64,000 bases of DNA from Paenibacillus sp. LHD-38 (GCF_031157315.1 NZ_JAVIFU010000012.1:1-64000), one strand, 5' to 3'. Shown: positions 18,199 through 26,990, counted from the first letter of the stretch. Notes: generated by a model from the letters alone, not told the origin. Numbers and translations: made by a program.

Positions 18199-19199
18199 AC
18201 GGGGACAAGGCTGCTGAGAATGGTGAGCATGCTTTATTTTCAGGGAGGGATACCGTAACGCCGCAGGAAGCGCTCCAACTATTGTTTCCGAATCTTTCCC
18301 TGCTTTCCGAGCTCGATCGTATGAGCATACGTGCAGGCAACCGGATTAAAGGGATGCTGGCGGGCAAAAGGCGATCAAGCACGCTCGGTGGCTCGCAGGA
18401 ATTTGCGGATTACCGTCCTTATTCGCCTGGCGATGATGTCAGAAGAATCGACTGGAATGTTTACGGCCGCACGGGAAAAGCATTTTTACGGCAATATTGG
18501 GATGAACAGGAGCTTCAAGTGAGTCTATACATTGACGCATCGCGCTCTATGGATTTTGGGGAAGACAGCGTGAATAAGCTGCAGTATGCTTTAAGGCTCG
18601 CTGCTTGTCTAGGCTATGTGGCGCTAAGCGGCGATGACCGTATCTCGATTCGATTATTTCGTGACCGGATAGTCAAAGAACTGCAGCCTCTTCATGGCCG
18701 CGCTTCTTCTCCAAAGCTGTTTCAATTTCTTGCTGAAGCGATGCGGCAGCTCGAGTCTGATAATAAGGCGGTTGCAGCAGCGGTTGATTTCTCTAATCTG
18801 GCTGTACCTTTTAGTACGATAGCCGCATTGCCAAGACGCTCGGGTTCCGCATGGATATTGACGGATGGAATGTTTGAGAGCGGCGTGGAAGAGACCATCG
18901 TATCGTTAATTGCGGCGGGACAAAGAGTTGTGCTGCTGCATGTGTTATCGGAAGACGAACTGAACCCCGGTCTTAGCGGCGAGCTAAAGCTGATCGACAG
19001 CGAGCTTGGAACAGGGAAAGAGGTAGCCGTCGGACATAAGCTTTTGAAGGAATATGGAGAAACCGTAGCAGCGTTTCAGAGCGAGCTTAGGCGGATTTGC
19101 GCCGAACGCGGCGCCGTTTATGTTTTTGTGAATACAAGTATTCCGCTTGAAGAAACAATCAGGCATACCTTGCTTTCCTCGCAGGTGCTAAATAGCTGA
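18195..19199 (+). CDS. DUF58 domain protein
   Basis: 334 residues with the DUF58 signature: GNRIKGMLAGKRRSSTLGGSQEFADYRPYSPGDDVRRIDWNVYGRTGKAFLRQY, followed by a degenerate VWA-like core starting VSLYIDASRSMDFG, which keeps the DxSxS metal site. DUF58 proteins are usual partners of MoxR ATPases. It starts at ATGA overlapping moxR. No membrane segments, so likely cytosolic. Function in the complex is not established. Confidence 0.92.
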   Translation: MNGDKAAENGEHALFSGRDTVTPQEALQLLFPNLSLLSELDRMSIRAGNRIKGMLAGKRRSSTLGGSQEFADYRPYSPGDDVRRIDWNVYGRTGKAFLRQYWDEQELQVSLYIDASRSMDFGEDSVNKLQYALRLAACLGYVALSGDDRISIRLFRDRIVKELQPLHGRASSPKLFQFLAEAMRQLESDNKAVAAAVDFSNLAVPFSTIAALPRRSGSAWILTDGMFESGVEETIVSLIAAGQRVVLLHVLSEDELNPGLSGELKLIDSELGTGKEVAVGHKLLKEYGETVAAFQSELRRICAERGAVYVFVNTSIPLEETIRHTLLSSQVLNS

Positions 19200-19236
19200 G
19201 AATCGATGATGAATTGACCGGAGAGGAGGGGAATGG

Positions 19237-21237
19237 ATGCAGTTTTTGTCCATTGCATCTGCTTGGTTTGCAGCTGCCTTACCAGCTATCGCTGCCATGT
19301 ACTTATTAAAGCGAACCTATGAAAATAAAATCATTTCAAGCCATCTGCTATGGAAAAGAGTGCTTCAGGAGCAAGAAGCAAATCGGCCATGGCAGAAGCT
19401 TCGCAGCCGCTGGCTGCTGCTCTTGCAGCTGTTGATAGCGATCATATTAGTTCTCGCTTTAATGGAGCCTGTTTTAACGAGACCGGCTGCGCCATCCGGA
19501 CATGCTGTTCTGCTCATTGACCGATCTGCGAGTATGGCGTCAATCTTAAGCTCAGCCAATCAAGCCTCAAGCCCAGAACCGGCTACCCGGCTTGAATTAG
19601 CTATTGAGGAGGCCGAACACTGGATTGATCTGCAGACGAGCAGCAGACCGATCACTTTAGTAGCGACGGGCGCCCAGCCTGAAGTGCTTGCCAACCGGAA
19701 AACCAATAAGGAAGAGATTATTCGGCAGCTGCGGGACATCGTACCGTTTTACGGCAAGTCTGACCAAGCGGCTGCGCTTTCGCTTGCGGATTCCCTGCTG
19801 CTGGATGACCCATCCGGGGAAATTGTGGTTTATACGGACGGACGTTGGCCCGATGCCCTTGAGGCAAATAAGCTGAAGCTTCAAGCTTCGGCTGAACTAA
19901 ATGTTTTGGATGGTTCGGAGCCAAGCCATAATTTATCCATCGCATATTTTGGAATAAAATCGTCTGTAAGCAGTAACGGTAAGGGGAGTGGCGTTGTTAC
20001 CCTTCGGAATGACGGCGGGCAGGAGATATCGCTGAAGCTTGTGGTGTACGCGGTGACTGCATCCGGAGAACGGATTTTAGCCGCGGAACCGCTTGTTTCC
20101 ATTCCGGCAGAAGAATGGGAAAGCGTGGAATTGAGCGAGCTGCCGGAGGCGTTATACTATAAAGCACAAATTAAGCAATCAGATGATATTTATTTAGCGG
20201 ATAATACGGCATATCAATTCCCGGCCATACCGCGAAAGAAACAAGCGCTGCTTATCACGGATGGCAACTTGTTTCTAGAAAAAGCGCTCCAGCTTGCCGG
20301 CGTGCAAACCGTTAAAATCAGTCCTGACAGCCCTGCACCAACAGACGAGCAGGCAAACAAAATCGACTGGATCGTTCTGGACGGGATGAATGAACGGTTG
20401 GCTGCAGATCAAGAGTGGTCTAAGCTGCTCGATTCAAAACCCGTCTGGATGATCGATCATCCAGAGCAAGCGGATAAGAATGCAGCAGTGCCCGCAAATA
20501 ATCGCGTGGTGACAAAAGAGCATGTTGTAACTTCTTATCTTTCCTTTGCTGACACTCATATCGGCAGGCTTGCTCAGCCTCCTGCAACTGATTTGGCATG
20601 GGGAGAACCAGTGCTCAGCTACGGCGGAATTCCTGCCATTTATGCGGGGACATATGACGGAAAGCCGCGGCTTCGTTTCACCTTCAATTTTCAAGATACG
20701 GATCTCCCGCTGCGCCCAGAATTTCCCGTCCTTATCGTTCAAGCGGCGGAATGGATGAGCGGAGGGCTGCAGCTTGAGCTTGGTTCGGCCATTGCGGGGC
20801 AGCAGGTGGATCTCTCTCTTCATTCGGATACCGTGAAAGCGGAATGGAATACAGTGGAACTTGCTGCTTCAGGAACTTCCGCAGGGCAACAGAAATCTGA
20901 CGAGCTCGAAATCGATGCAGCAGGGCTTTATCCAGCGCCTTCTATTCCAGGGTTATATCGACTAATCGAAAAGAACAAAGAAAATGCGGTTGTCAGCGAT
21001 CGATTATTAGCTGTAACTACCGATCAAGCCGAGCTAATGAACCTTGCTTCTTCGGAAGAAAAGCTGCAGCTTGTGTCGGATCAGGCAGCCGCGCTTTCGG
21101 ATGCGACAGAAGCGGCAAGTCCAGATCAACTGTCAATAAGAAAGCAGCAGCTTTCGCTTCAGCTATATGCGGCGCTCCTTCTGCTTCTGGTATTGGCTGC
21201 GGAATGGGAGGTATACCGTCGTGGGATTTCAAGCTAA
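19237..21237 (+). CDS. BatA/VWA membrane protein
   Basis: 666 residues. The N-terminus has the BatA-type double membrane segment (about 1-20 and 58-80) around a conserved cytosolic loop (LLKRTYENKIISSHLLWKR). Next is an external VWA domain with MIDAS Asp D95 (LLIDRSASM), beta-rich domains and a C-terminal membrane helix. VWA domains bind protein ligands through a divalent cation. GGAGAGGAGG precedes the ATG. The last 17 bases overlap the next gene. Confidence 0.88.
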   Translation: MQFLSIASAWFAAALPAIAAMYLLKRTYENKIISSHLLWKRVLQEQEANRPWQKLRSRWLLLLQLLIAIILVLALMEPVLTRPAAPSGHAVLLIDRSASMASILSSANQASSPEPATRLELAIEEAEHWIDLQTSSRPITLVATGAQPEVLANRKTNKEEIIRQLRDIVPFYGKSDQAAALSLADSLLLDDPSGEIVVYTDGRWPDALEANKLKLQASAELNVLDGSEPSHNLSIAYFGIKSSVSSNGKGSGVVTLRNDGGQEISLKLVVYAVTASGERILAAEPLVSIPAEEWESVELSELPEALYYKAQIKQSDDIYLADNTAYQFPAIPRKKQALLITDGNLFLEKALQLAGVQTVKISPDSPAPTDEQANKIDWIVLDGMNERLAADQEWSKLLDSKPVWMIDHPEQADKNAAVPANNRVVTKEHVVTSYLSFADTHIGRLAQPPATDLAWGEPVLSYGGIPAIYAGTYDGKPRLRFTFNFQDTDLPLRPEFPVLIVQAAEWMSGGLQLELGSAIAGQQVDLSLHSDTVKAEWNTVELAASGTSAGQQKSDELEIDAAGLYPAPSIPGLYRLIEKNKENAVVSDRLLAVTTDQAELMNLASSEEKLQLVSDQAAALSDATEAASPDQLSIRKQQLSLQLYAALLLLLVLAAEWEVYRRGISS

Positions 21238-24106
21238 CAACCCTTGGGCGCTCTTACTCATTCTGCCTCTGCTTATTTATGTGTGGTGGATGTCGCGAAT
21301 GACTCTGCGGCTGCGGGGCGGACGCAAGCTCATATCTATCGTCACTCGAACCACTATTCTCTTGCTATTAATCGCCATAATGGCGAATATCCAGCCTTTT
21401 ATCGAGAGGGAACAGCGAAAGGTAGTATTTGTGGCAGACAGATCTGCAAGCATGCGGGCAGATACGCGTATGGGCGAATGGATTAAAGAAGCTTGGGCTT
21501 CCAAAGAGCAAGAGGACTTTGGAGGCATTGTTTCCTCTGGTTTAAATGCCGCAGTTGAACGATCGTTAACGCAGCACTTATTCGAGAACGAACAGAGCTT
21601 TTCGTTCCGGGCAAATATAAACCAACAATATACGGATTTATCGCAAGGACTGCAGCTTGCTGCAGCAATGCTTCAAAAGGACGGCGGAGGCCGTATCGTG
21701 CTGCTTTCGGACGGATCGGAAAATGCAGGCGATGCACGGAGACAAGCCCGTTTATTGAAAAATGCAGGCATTGCCGTTGATGTTGTCCAAATGGAGTCGG
21801 AAGTGGTAAAGGATGCTTCGATTGAGGAATTGAACGTTCCTGCGTCACTAAAGCAAGGCGAGACGTTCAGCTTTGAAATTGTAGTCAATAGTACGGCTGC
21901 CGGACCTGCCCAGCTGCGTCTTTATGCTGATAATGCTGAGCTGTCCGTTTCCGACATTCAGCTCGAAAAAGGAGAAAACCGATTCGCACTGCAAAGCCTC
22001 GCGGCTGAACCAGGTTTTCACCGCTTCAGAGCCGAGATCTTTGTTTCTGGCGATGAACAGCAGGCCAATAATACGGCACATGCCTTTAGCCGAGTAAACG
22101 GACCGCCTGCCGTATTGATCGTGGAAGGGGTTCGCGGTTCGTCCGCAAACATTGAAGCGGCGCTTCAAGCATCGTTGATTCGCTTTGAAACGATCATCCC
22201 TGAGCAATTGTCGGTGGAGCTAACCGAATATGCAGCTTATGACAGCATTATTTTGAACAATGTATCCGCAACGCGCATTGCCGAGAAACCAATGCAATGG
22301 ATGGCGAAGGCAGTAAGCGACTACGGCGTTGGACTTATGATGCTCGGCGGCGATGAAAGCTTCGGTCTTGGGGGCTATTTCAAAACACCAATCGAGCGGG
22401 CGCTTCCGGTACATATGGACCTGCAAGGCAAGAAACAAATTCCATCACTCGGACTCGTCCTAGTTATTGACCGTTCCGGAAGCATGTCAGGCGGGAAGCT
22501 GGAGCTTGCGAAGGAAGCCGCCATGCGGACTATTGAGCTGCTGCGCGACACGGATACAGTAGGCGTGGTTGCATTCGACTCTTCCCCTTGGTGGGTTGTG
22601 GAGCCGACTCAGCTTAAGGATCGGGAAGCAATCCTTACAAAAATTAAAGGCATACAGCCTGAGGGCGGTACTGAAATATTTACCGCGCTGCGCGCAGGCT
22701 ATGAAGGTCTAAAGGAGCTTGATGCTCAGCGTAAGCATATGATCATGCTGACGGACGGCCAATCCTCAACAACAGCCAATTACAAAGCGGTCACGGATGC
22801 AATGAATGAGGAGAATATGACGTTATCCACCGTTGCGGTAGGGGACGGGGCGGATCAACAGCTGCTTAAACGGCTGGCGGATGACGCGAAGGGACGTTAC
22901 TATTTTACAAAAGATCAAAGCACGCTGCCGGCTATATTTAGCCGTGAGACCGTCATGATGTCAAGAACCTATATCGTAGAGCAAACCTTTACGCCCAGCA
23001 TCGGGCAAGCAGGCGATTGGTCATCGCATTGGCGGAATGGATTGCCTGCCATTAACGCGTATATCGCAACTTCCCCAAAAGAAACAGCGGAGATTGCGCT
23101 ATGGACGCCAGATGGCGATCCGCTGCTCGCCCGCTGGCCATACGGATCAGGCAGAACGGTAGCTTGGACGAGCGATTTGATGGGAAAATGGTCCAGCCAG
23201 TGGGTACAGTGGCCGGAGCTGCCCAGCGTATTCGTGGATTGGGTAAAATGGACGTTCCCGCAATTTGAGCGAGCGCCTTATTCCATTTCTACACAAATGA
23301 CCGGAAATGAAGCAAAGCTAAGCGTTCGATCGCTTGCTGAAGGCGACATTGCCGACAGCGGTCTATCCGCGGGAATTCAAGATCAAGAGGGCAACCATGA
23401 AATAAAACGATTGATGCCTGTGGCGCCGGGTGAGTACGAAGCTAAGCTTAACGTATCAGAGCCAGGCGTATATCTAGCGCAAATTGGACAAAAGTCGGAT
23501 GATTCCTCCATCCAAAACGGGAGCACCGCTGGCTTTGTTATTCCCTACTCACCTGAGTACCGTATAGCGAATGAGGATGGACCCGCACTTTTGGAGCAAA
23601 TCGCCGCAACGACGGGGGGAAGGATAATCGATCTCTCTGAACCGGAGCAGGCTTATCAATTTAATCCTTTGCCTTCGAAACAGATCTATGATTGGACACG
23701 ATCGCTGCTTATTTCAGCTTTATTGTTATGGCTGCTCGATATAGCGGTTCGAAGACTATCCATTCCATGGGAACGAATGATTTCGTTGATCAAACGCCCT
23801 TTTCATGCTAAAACTTATTCTGTGTTAAAGGAAACAAAAATGACTAGCGAGAGATCAGCATCGTATAGCGCTTTATCCAGGCTGAAGGAACGCAAGACGG
23901 AAGCCAATCGTTTTTATGGGAGCAGCGTGAGCAATCAGAATTCAACGGAGTCGAGACCGGTGCCGAGAAGCGAGCCCGCTCCTTCAACCGGGAAAGAAGT
24001 CATTCCGGAAAAATCGGTAAAGGGTCCGTCAGCGGTAACAAGCGAAGCGGCAAAGGATGCTACGATCAATCGATTATTAGCCGCGAAAAACAAAAATCGG
24101 CGGTAA
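21221..24106 (+). CDS. Large membrane protein with two VWA-like regions
   Basis: 961 residues from a GTG at 21221 with GGGAGG nine bases upstream; the longer frame from 21167 lies wholly in the previous gene. Two N-terminal membrane helices are followed by a VWA-like region with D73 (FVADRSASM). Then comes a GATase-like region ending YDSIILNNVSA...LMMLGGDESFGLGGY, and a canonical VWA domain with MIDAS D417 (VIDRSGSMSGG). A C-terminal membrane helix (about 826-846) precedes a ~110-residue basic, Ser-rich cytosolic tail. This order (TM-VWA-GATase-like-VWA-TM) is known in bacterial MoxR clusters and often annotated as VWA or glutamine amidotransferase. No catalytic Cys is visible, so an enzymatic amidotransferase role is unlikely. 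Confidence 0.85.
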   Translation: MGFQANNPWALLLILPLLIYVWWMSRMTLRLRGGRKLISIVTRTTILLLLIAIMANIQPFIEREQRKVVFVADRSASMRADTRMGEWIKEAWASKEQEDFGGIVSSGLNAAVERSLTQHLFENEQSFSFRANINQQYTDLSQGLQLAAAMLQKDGGGRIVLLSDGSENAGDARRQARLLKNAGIAVDVVQMESEVVKDASIEELNVPASLKQGETFSFEIVVNSTAAGPAQLRLYADNAELSVSDIQLEKGENRFALQSLAAEPGFHRFRAEIFVSGDEQQANNTAHAFSRVNGPPAVLIVEGVRGSSANIEAALQASLIRFETIIPEQLSVELTEYAAYDSIILNNVSATRIAEKPMQWMAKAVSDYGVGLMMLGGDESFGLGGYFKTPIERALPVHMDLQGKKQIPSLGLVLVIDRSGSMSGGKLELAKEAAMRTIELLRDTDTVGVVAFDSSPWWVVEPTQLKDREAILTKIKGIQPEGGTEIFTALRAGYEGLKELDAQRKHMIMLTDGQSSTTANYKAVTDAMNEENMTLSTVAVGDGADQQLLKRLADDAKGRYYFTKDQSTLPAIFSRETVMMSRTYIVEQTFTPSIGQAGDWSSHWRNGLPAINAYIATSPKETAEIALWTPDGDPLLARWPYGSGRTVAWTSDLMGKWSSQWVQWPELPSVFVDWVKWTFPQFERAPYSISTQMTGNEAKLSVRSLAEGDIADSGLSAGIQDQEGNHEIKRLMPVAPGEYEAKLNVSEPGVYLAQIGQKSDDSSIQNGSTAGFVIPYSPEYRIANEDGPALLEQIAATTGGRIIDLSEPEQAYQFNPLPSKQIYDWTRSLLISALLLWLLDIAVRRLSIPWERMISLIKRPFHAKTYSVLKETKMTSERSASYSALSRLKERKTEANRFYGSSVSNQNSTESRPVPRSEPAPSTGKEVIPEKSVKGPSAVTSEAAKDATINRLLAAKNKNRR

Positions 24107-24194
24107 AAGCAGCTAAGATAGACATGCAGATGCCTACGCGATACAATGCTTGTATACAATTAAACACTAAGCATCGCTTGAAGGGATGAGTACT

Positions 24195-24506
24195 ATGTAT
24201 CCAGAAATGACGGCAGCTGAGCTTGACATCCAGCTGAAAAAAGGCAAAAAATTAAATCTAGTCGATGTTCGTGAGCCTGACGAATGGCAAGAAGGCCATA
24301 TCAAGGAAGCACGAAGCATTCCATTGTCTGAGCTTCAAGAGCGAATCAACGAGCTTCAACAGGGCGAGCAGGACATTGTTCTGATTTGCAGAAGCGGCGG
24401 ACGCAGCGGCAAAGCATGTGACTTCCTACATAATCAGGGCTATAAAGTCGTCAACGTAACCGGCGGAATGCTCCAATGGCCTGGCGAGGTTGTTTACGGT
24501 CAATAA
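24195..24506 (+). CDS. Rhodanese-like sulfurtransferase
   Basis: A single rhodanese domain of ~103 residues with the entry motif LVDVREPDEWQEGHI, the active-site loop CRSGGRSGKA carrying the persulfide Cys, and the C-terminal VTGGMLQW. It likely moves sulfane sulfur in the cytosol. An ATG at 24186 is in frame, but GAAGGG abuts it; the ATG at 24195 has that site at a proper distance. A terminator follows at once, so it is probably transcribed alone. Confidence 0.93.
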   Translation: MYPEMTAAELDIQLKKGKKLNLVDVREPDEWQEGHIKEARSIPLSELQERINELQQGEQDIVLICRSGGRSGKACDFLHNQGYKVVNVTGGMLQWPGEVVYGQ

Positions 24507-24536
24507 GTTTTCAATTTAAATACAAAACTGCATGTC

Positions 24537-24562
24537 AAAAAAGCCCATTAAGGGCTTTTTTA
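24537..24562 (+). terminator. Terminator after rhodanese gene
   Basis: AAGCCC/GGGCTT stem with ATTAA loop flanked by A-rich 5' and six T 3'. The dispersed repeat starts five bases later. Confidence 0.85.
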
Positions 24563-24566
24563 TTTC

Positions 24567-24665
24567 TATATAAGAATTTATATGTTTTCACATATAAATG
24601 TGCTTATATATCTCCGCGAAACGACTGCTTTTGCCACAGAGGACGGCGACAGCCGTTTACGCTTG
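24567..24665 (+). repeat. Dispersed structured repeat, copy 1
   Basis: A 99-base unit that recurs at 26841-26939 with five differences. Positions 1-8 pair with 37-44 (TATATAAG/CTTATATA) and 10-18 with 25-33, making a long hairpin with a TTTTCA loop. A second part holds a small CTG/CAG stem (59-61/71-73) and an ACGGC/GCCGT hairpin (77-81/86-90). Pairs 17/26 and 60/72 change from T-A to A-T between copies. It begins five bases after the T-tract of a terminator. Confidence 0.85.
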
Positions 24666-24760
24666 CTATTTTAAGGATATAAATTGAAGTCTTAGGGCAG
24701 AATCATATCCGATTATTTTTATTGGCCTTGTAAGCGACAATTTGAGAGGATGAGAATAAT

Positions 24761-24988
24761 ATGGTTAATGCCGAATATACGGCTGAACAAATCAGTGAGT
24801 GGAATATGATCGTGAAAAACGCGGTGTCGATAGAGCTGAGAGTGAGTAATGCAGAAGTAGAGAACACCGTAAGAATGATGGATAAGCAGGGCTTTAAGTC
24901 GAAGGGATCATGGGCCTCTATGGAATTATCAGACCATACGGTCATTAATTTTTGGAAGAAAGAGCTCATCAAATATACGAATGCGTAA
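24761..24988 (+). CDS. Small protein of unknown function
   Basis: 75 residues, soluble, mixed charge, no signal peptide or membrane segment. The C-terminal half (MMDKQGFKSKGSWASMELSDHTVINFWKKEL) looks like an amphipathic helix and strand. I do not recognise the family. AGAGGA about ten bases before the ATG supports translation. It lies between the repeat copy and the methionine aminopeptidase gene on the same strand. Confidence 0.55.
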   Translation: MVNAEYTAEQISEWNMIVKNAVSIELRVSNAEVENTVRMMDKQGFKSKGSWASMELSDHTVINFWKKELIKYTNA

Positions 24989-25168
24989 CGGGAGTAATAA
25001 TTAATACTGACAACCTGGCGTTTCAATGCTGCTAGTAAGGGATAAGCGCTCAAACTCGCTGGATATTTTTTTGCGGCTGTTTGAGGTATTCTTAATATCA
25101 CATGCTGCTATATAGAATAAAATACTTCAGACAGTTATGTCATTGGAGTAAAGGATTGGGTGATTGAA

Positions 25169-25915
25169 ATGATTGTAATCAAGACAAACGAAGAAATCAT
25201 GAAAATGAAAAAAGCGGGCGAAATTTTAGCTGCATGCCATCGCGAGCTGCGCACATTCATCCGGCCTGGAATTACGACGCTCGAAATCGATCAATTTGCC
25301 GAAAACTTTATACAAAACAATGGAGCGATACCGGAGCAAAAAGGATATCATGGGTATCCTTTTGCAACCTGTACCTCGGTTAACGATGTGATTTGCCATG
25401 GCTTTCCGAGTAAAACCGTGCTGGCTGAAGGTGATATCGTTACCGTTGATATGGTCGTTAATTTGGAAGGCTGGCTTGCAGATTCAGCATGGTCTTATGC
25501 AGTAGGCAGCGTATCTGAAGCTTCGCAGAAGCTGCTCGATGTAACGAAGGAGTCCCTCTACAAGGGAATTGAGCAGGCTGTAGTCGGCAATCGAATCGGT
25601 GATATTTCGCATGCGATTCAAGCATTCGCGGAAGCGCAAGGCTTTTCGGTTGTAAGAGATTTTATCGGTCACGGCATTGGGCAGGAAATGCATGAGGAGC
25701 CTCAGGTGCCGCATTACGGACCTCCCCATCGAGGTACTCGCTTAAAGGCCGGCATGGTGCTAACGATTGAGCCGATGCTGAATACGGGGAAATACCACAG
25801 CAAAATCGATCAAGACGGATGGACCGCTAGAACGGTTGACGGCGGATTGTCAGCCCAATACGAGCATACGCTTGCGATAACTGAGGACGGACCTATTATT
25901 TTGACAGAACAATAG
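25169..25915 (+). CDS. map: Methionine aminopeptidase, type I
   Basis: 249 residues of the pita-bread fold. All five metal ligands are present with canonical spacing: D94 (TVDMV), D105 (LADSA), H168 (IGHGIG), E201 (TIEPM) and E232 (QYEHT). It removes the initiator Met from new proteins in the cytosol. The frame opens at a GTG (25160), but the ATG at 25169 has GGTGATT at the right distance and gives the usual MIVIKTNEEI start. The gene is away from the ribosomal-protein operon where the housekeeping map normally sits, so it may be a second copy, like YflG of Bacillus. A terminator follows. Confidence 0.93.
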   Translation: MIVIKTNEEIMKMKKAGEILAACHRELRTFIRPGITTLEIDQFAENFIQNNGAIPEQKGYHGYPFATCTSVNDVICHGFPSKTVLAEGDIVTVDMVVNLEGWLADSAWSYAVGSVSEASQKLLDVTKESLYKGIEQAVVGNRIGDISHAIQAFAEAQGFSVVRDFIGHGIGQEMHEEPQVPHYGPPHRGTRLKAGMVLTIEPMLNTGKYHSKIDQDGWTARTVDGGLSAQYEHTLAITEDGPIILTEQ

Positions 25916-25958
25916 AATGGTATGTACTGCCAAGGTATTATAAATGGTTATTGAATTT

Positions 25959-25997
25959 AAACAGGCTGACGTCATTGACGGCAGCCTGTTTTTTTCG
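25959..25997 (+). terminator. Terminator after map
   Basis: AACAGGCTG/CAGCCTGTT arms around a GACGTCATTGACGG centre, followed by seven T. Confidence 0.88.
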
Positions 25998-26093
25998 TTA
26001 CATTTTCAACAAAAATAACGTCTAATCTTATAGATAAATCGATTTTCTTCTAAGTAGGTGATCAATTCAACTTTTCAGAAGGCAGGAATAAAA

Positions 26094-26498
26094 GTGAACA
26101 AGAAAATGGGATGCATTTTGATAGGCGTTTTATCTTTGGTATTAGTCGTTTTTGTGTTTGATTTCGTGAGAAAGAATACCGATAACTTCGGTTATTTTCA
26201 GCGTTTTTCCGTGACGATAAATAATGAATCGGACTATGATATCGTTTCGGTAGAAATGGGAATCGTGTCAGGAACAGAGAAGGATTACTTCTCCGGAAAA
26301 ATTAAATCAGGCGAAAGCTTGCGGATAAAACCGGAATTAAGCTTAGCGGGAGAAGGCGCCGTCTATTTGAAGTATACGGACGGCAGAGGGGTCATCGAAG
26401 AAACCATTGCATGCGGATACACAGAGTCGCTCTCCGGCAAAACACGAATAACGATAGACAATGACGGGGTTACCGAGAATGAACAAAAATGTTTGTAA
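26094..26498 (+). CDS. Membrane-anchored protein of unknown function
   Basis: 135 residues from GTG 26094, which has GCAGGA seven bases upstream; an earlier GTG at 26058 lacks a good site. One N-terminal membrane helix (MGCILIGVLSLVLVVFVFDFV) is followed by an external beta-rich domain (FSVTINNESDYDIVSVEMGIVSG...KSGESLRIKPEL...GRGVIEETIACGY). The external part resembles an Ig-like fold. No family recognised. It is followed by the argS promoter and T-box leader. Confidence 0.6.
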   Translation: MNKKMGCILIGVLSLVLVVFVFDFVRKNTDNFGYFQRFSVTINNESDYDIVSVEMGIVSGTEKDYFSGKIKSGESLRIKPELSLAGEGAVYLKYTDGRGVIEETIACGYTESLSGKTRITIDNDGVTENEQKCL

Positions 26499-26528
26499 CG
26501 ATAAGGGTCCTGATATTCCCATTCCCAC

Positions 26529-26557
26529 TTGACACATGAAATCACATCCTGTATAAA
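26529..26557 (+). promoter_or_regulatory. Sigma-A promoter of argS
   Basis: TTGACA (26529-26534), a 17-base spacer and TATAAA (26552-26557). This is a near-consensus housekeeping promoter, placed about 35 bases before the T-box stem I. Confidence 0.85.
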
Positions 26558-26591
26558 TACATTTAAGCAATCAATTGGAAATGAAAACATT

Positions 26592-26838
26592 AGCGATTGG
26601 AACAGTAATCTTTGACGGATAGTCACAGCGAGCCGGGTCAGTGGAAGCCGGTACGGAAGTCTGAGATGAAGCGGGTCCAGGAAATGGTTTGCCGAACCGA
26701 GCATGCAGAAGTAGGCAAATCCGGTCATCGACCGTTACGAAAACGAGGGGCTAAGCCGATATTAGGCTTGGCACTTAGAGTGGTACCACGGGATCTATAA
26801 AGCTCTCGTCTCTTATTTTAGAGACGGGGGCTTTTTTT
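26592..26838 (+). promoter_or_regulatory. T-box leader for argS
   Basis: Stem I carries AGTA at 26604-26607, the distal AGCGAGCCGGG...GTGGAAGCCGG arm, and the specifier side GAAGCGGG. The helix next to the specifier loop is TCTTTGAC/GTCTGAGA and the lower helix TTGGA/TCCAG. The T-box sequence AGAGTGGTACCACGGG follows at 26777-26792, then the terminator at 26799. The specifier triplet is best read as CGG (Arg) after GAAG, with a purine next; reading one base earlier gives GCG. Uncharged tRNA should bind the TGGT bulge and prevent termination. The dispersed repeat lies beyond the terminator. Confidence 0.92.
26799..26838 (+). terminator. T-box regulated terminator
   Basis: A 15-base-pair stem from AAAGCTCTCG to CGGGGGCTTT with two G-U wobbles, TATTTT loop and seven T. 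This is the attenuator of the argS leader. Confidence 0.9.
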
Positions 26839-26840
26839 AA

Positions 26841-26939
26841 TATATAAGAATTTATAAGTTTTCACTTATAAATGTGCTTATATATCTCCGCGAAACGATA
26901 GCTTTTGCCACTGAGGACGGCGACAGCCGTTTACGCTTG
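26841..26939 (+). repeat. Dispersed structured repeat, copy 2
   Basis: The second copy of the unit at 24567, 94 of 99 bases identical. It begins three bases after the T-tract of the T-box terminator and ends about 50 bases before the argS start, so it is transcribed only when the leader reads through. Both long hairpins are preserved by paired changes (positions 17/26 and 60/72 of the unit). Confidence 0.85.
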
Positions 26940-26990
26940 TTTACAAAAGTATTTTTTTTACACTCGTATTAATCGATGGGAGGCATACGT

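Noticed and set aside
25046..25085. CTCAAAC/GTTTGAG arms considered as a terminator before map
   Set aside because: The T-run lies inside the loop and not after the stem.
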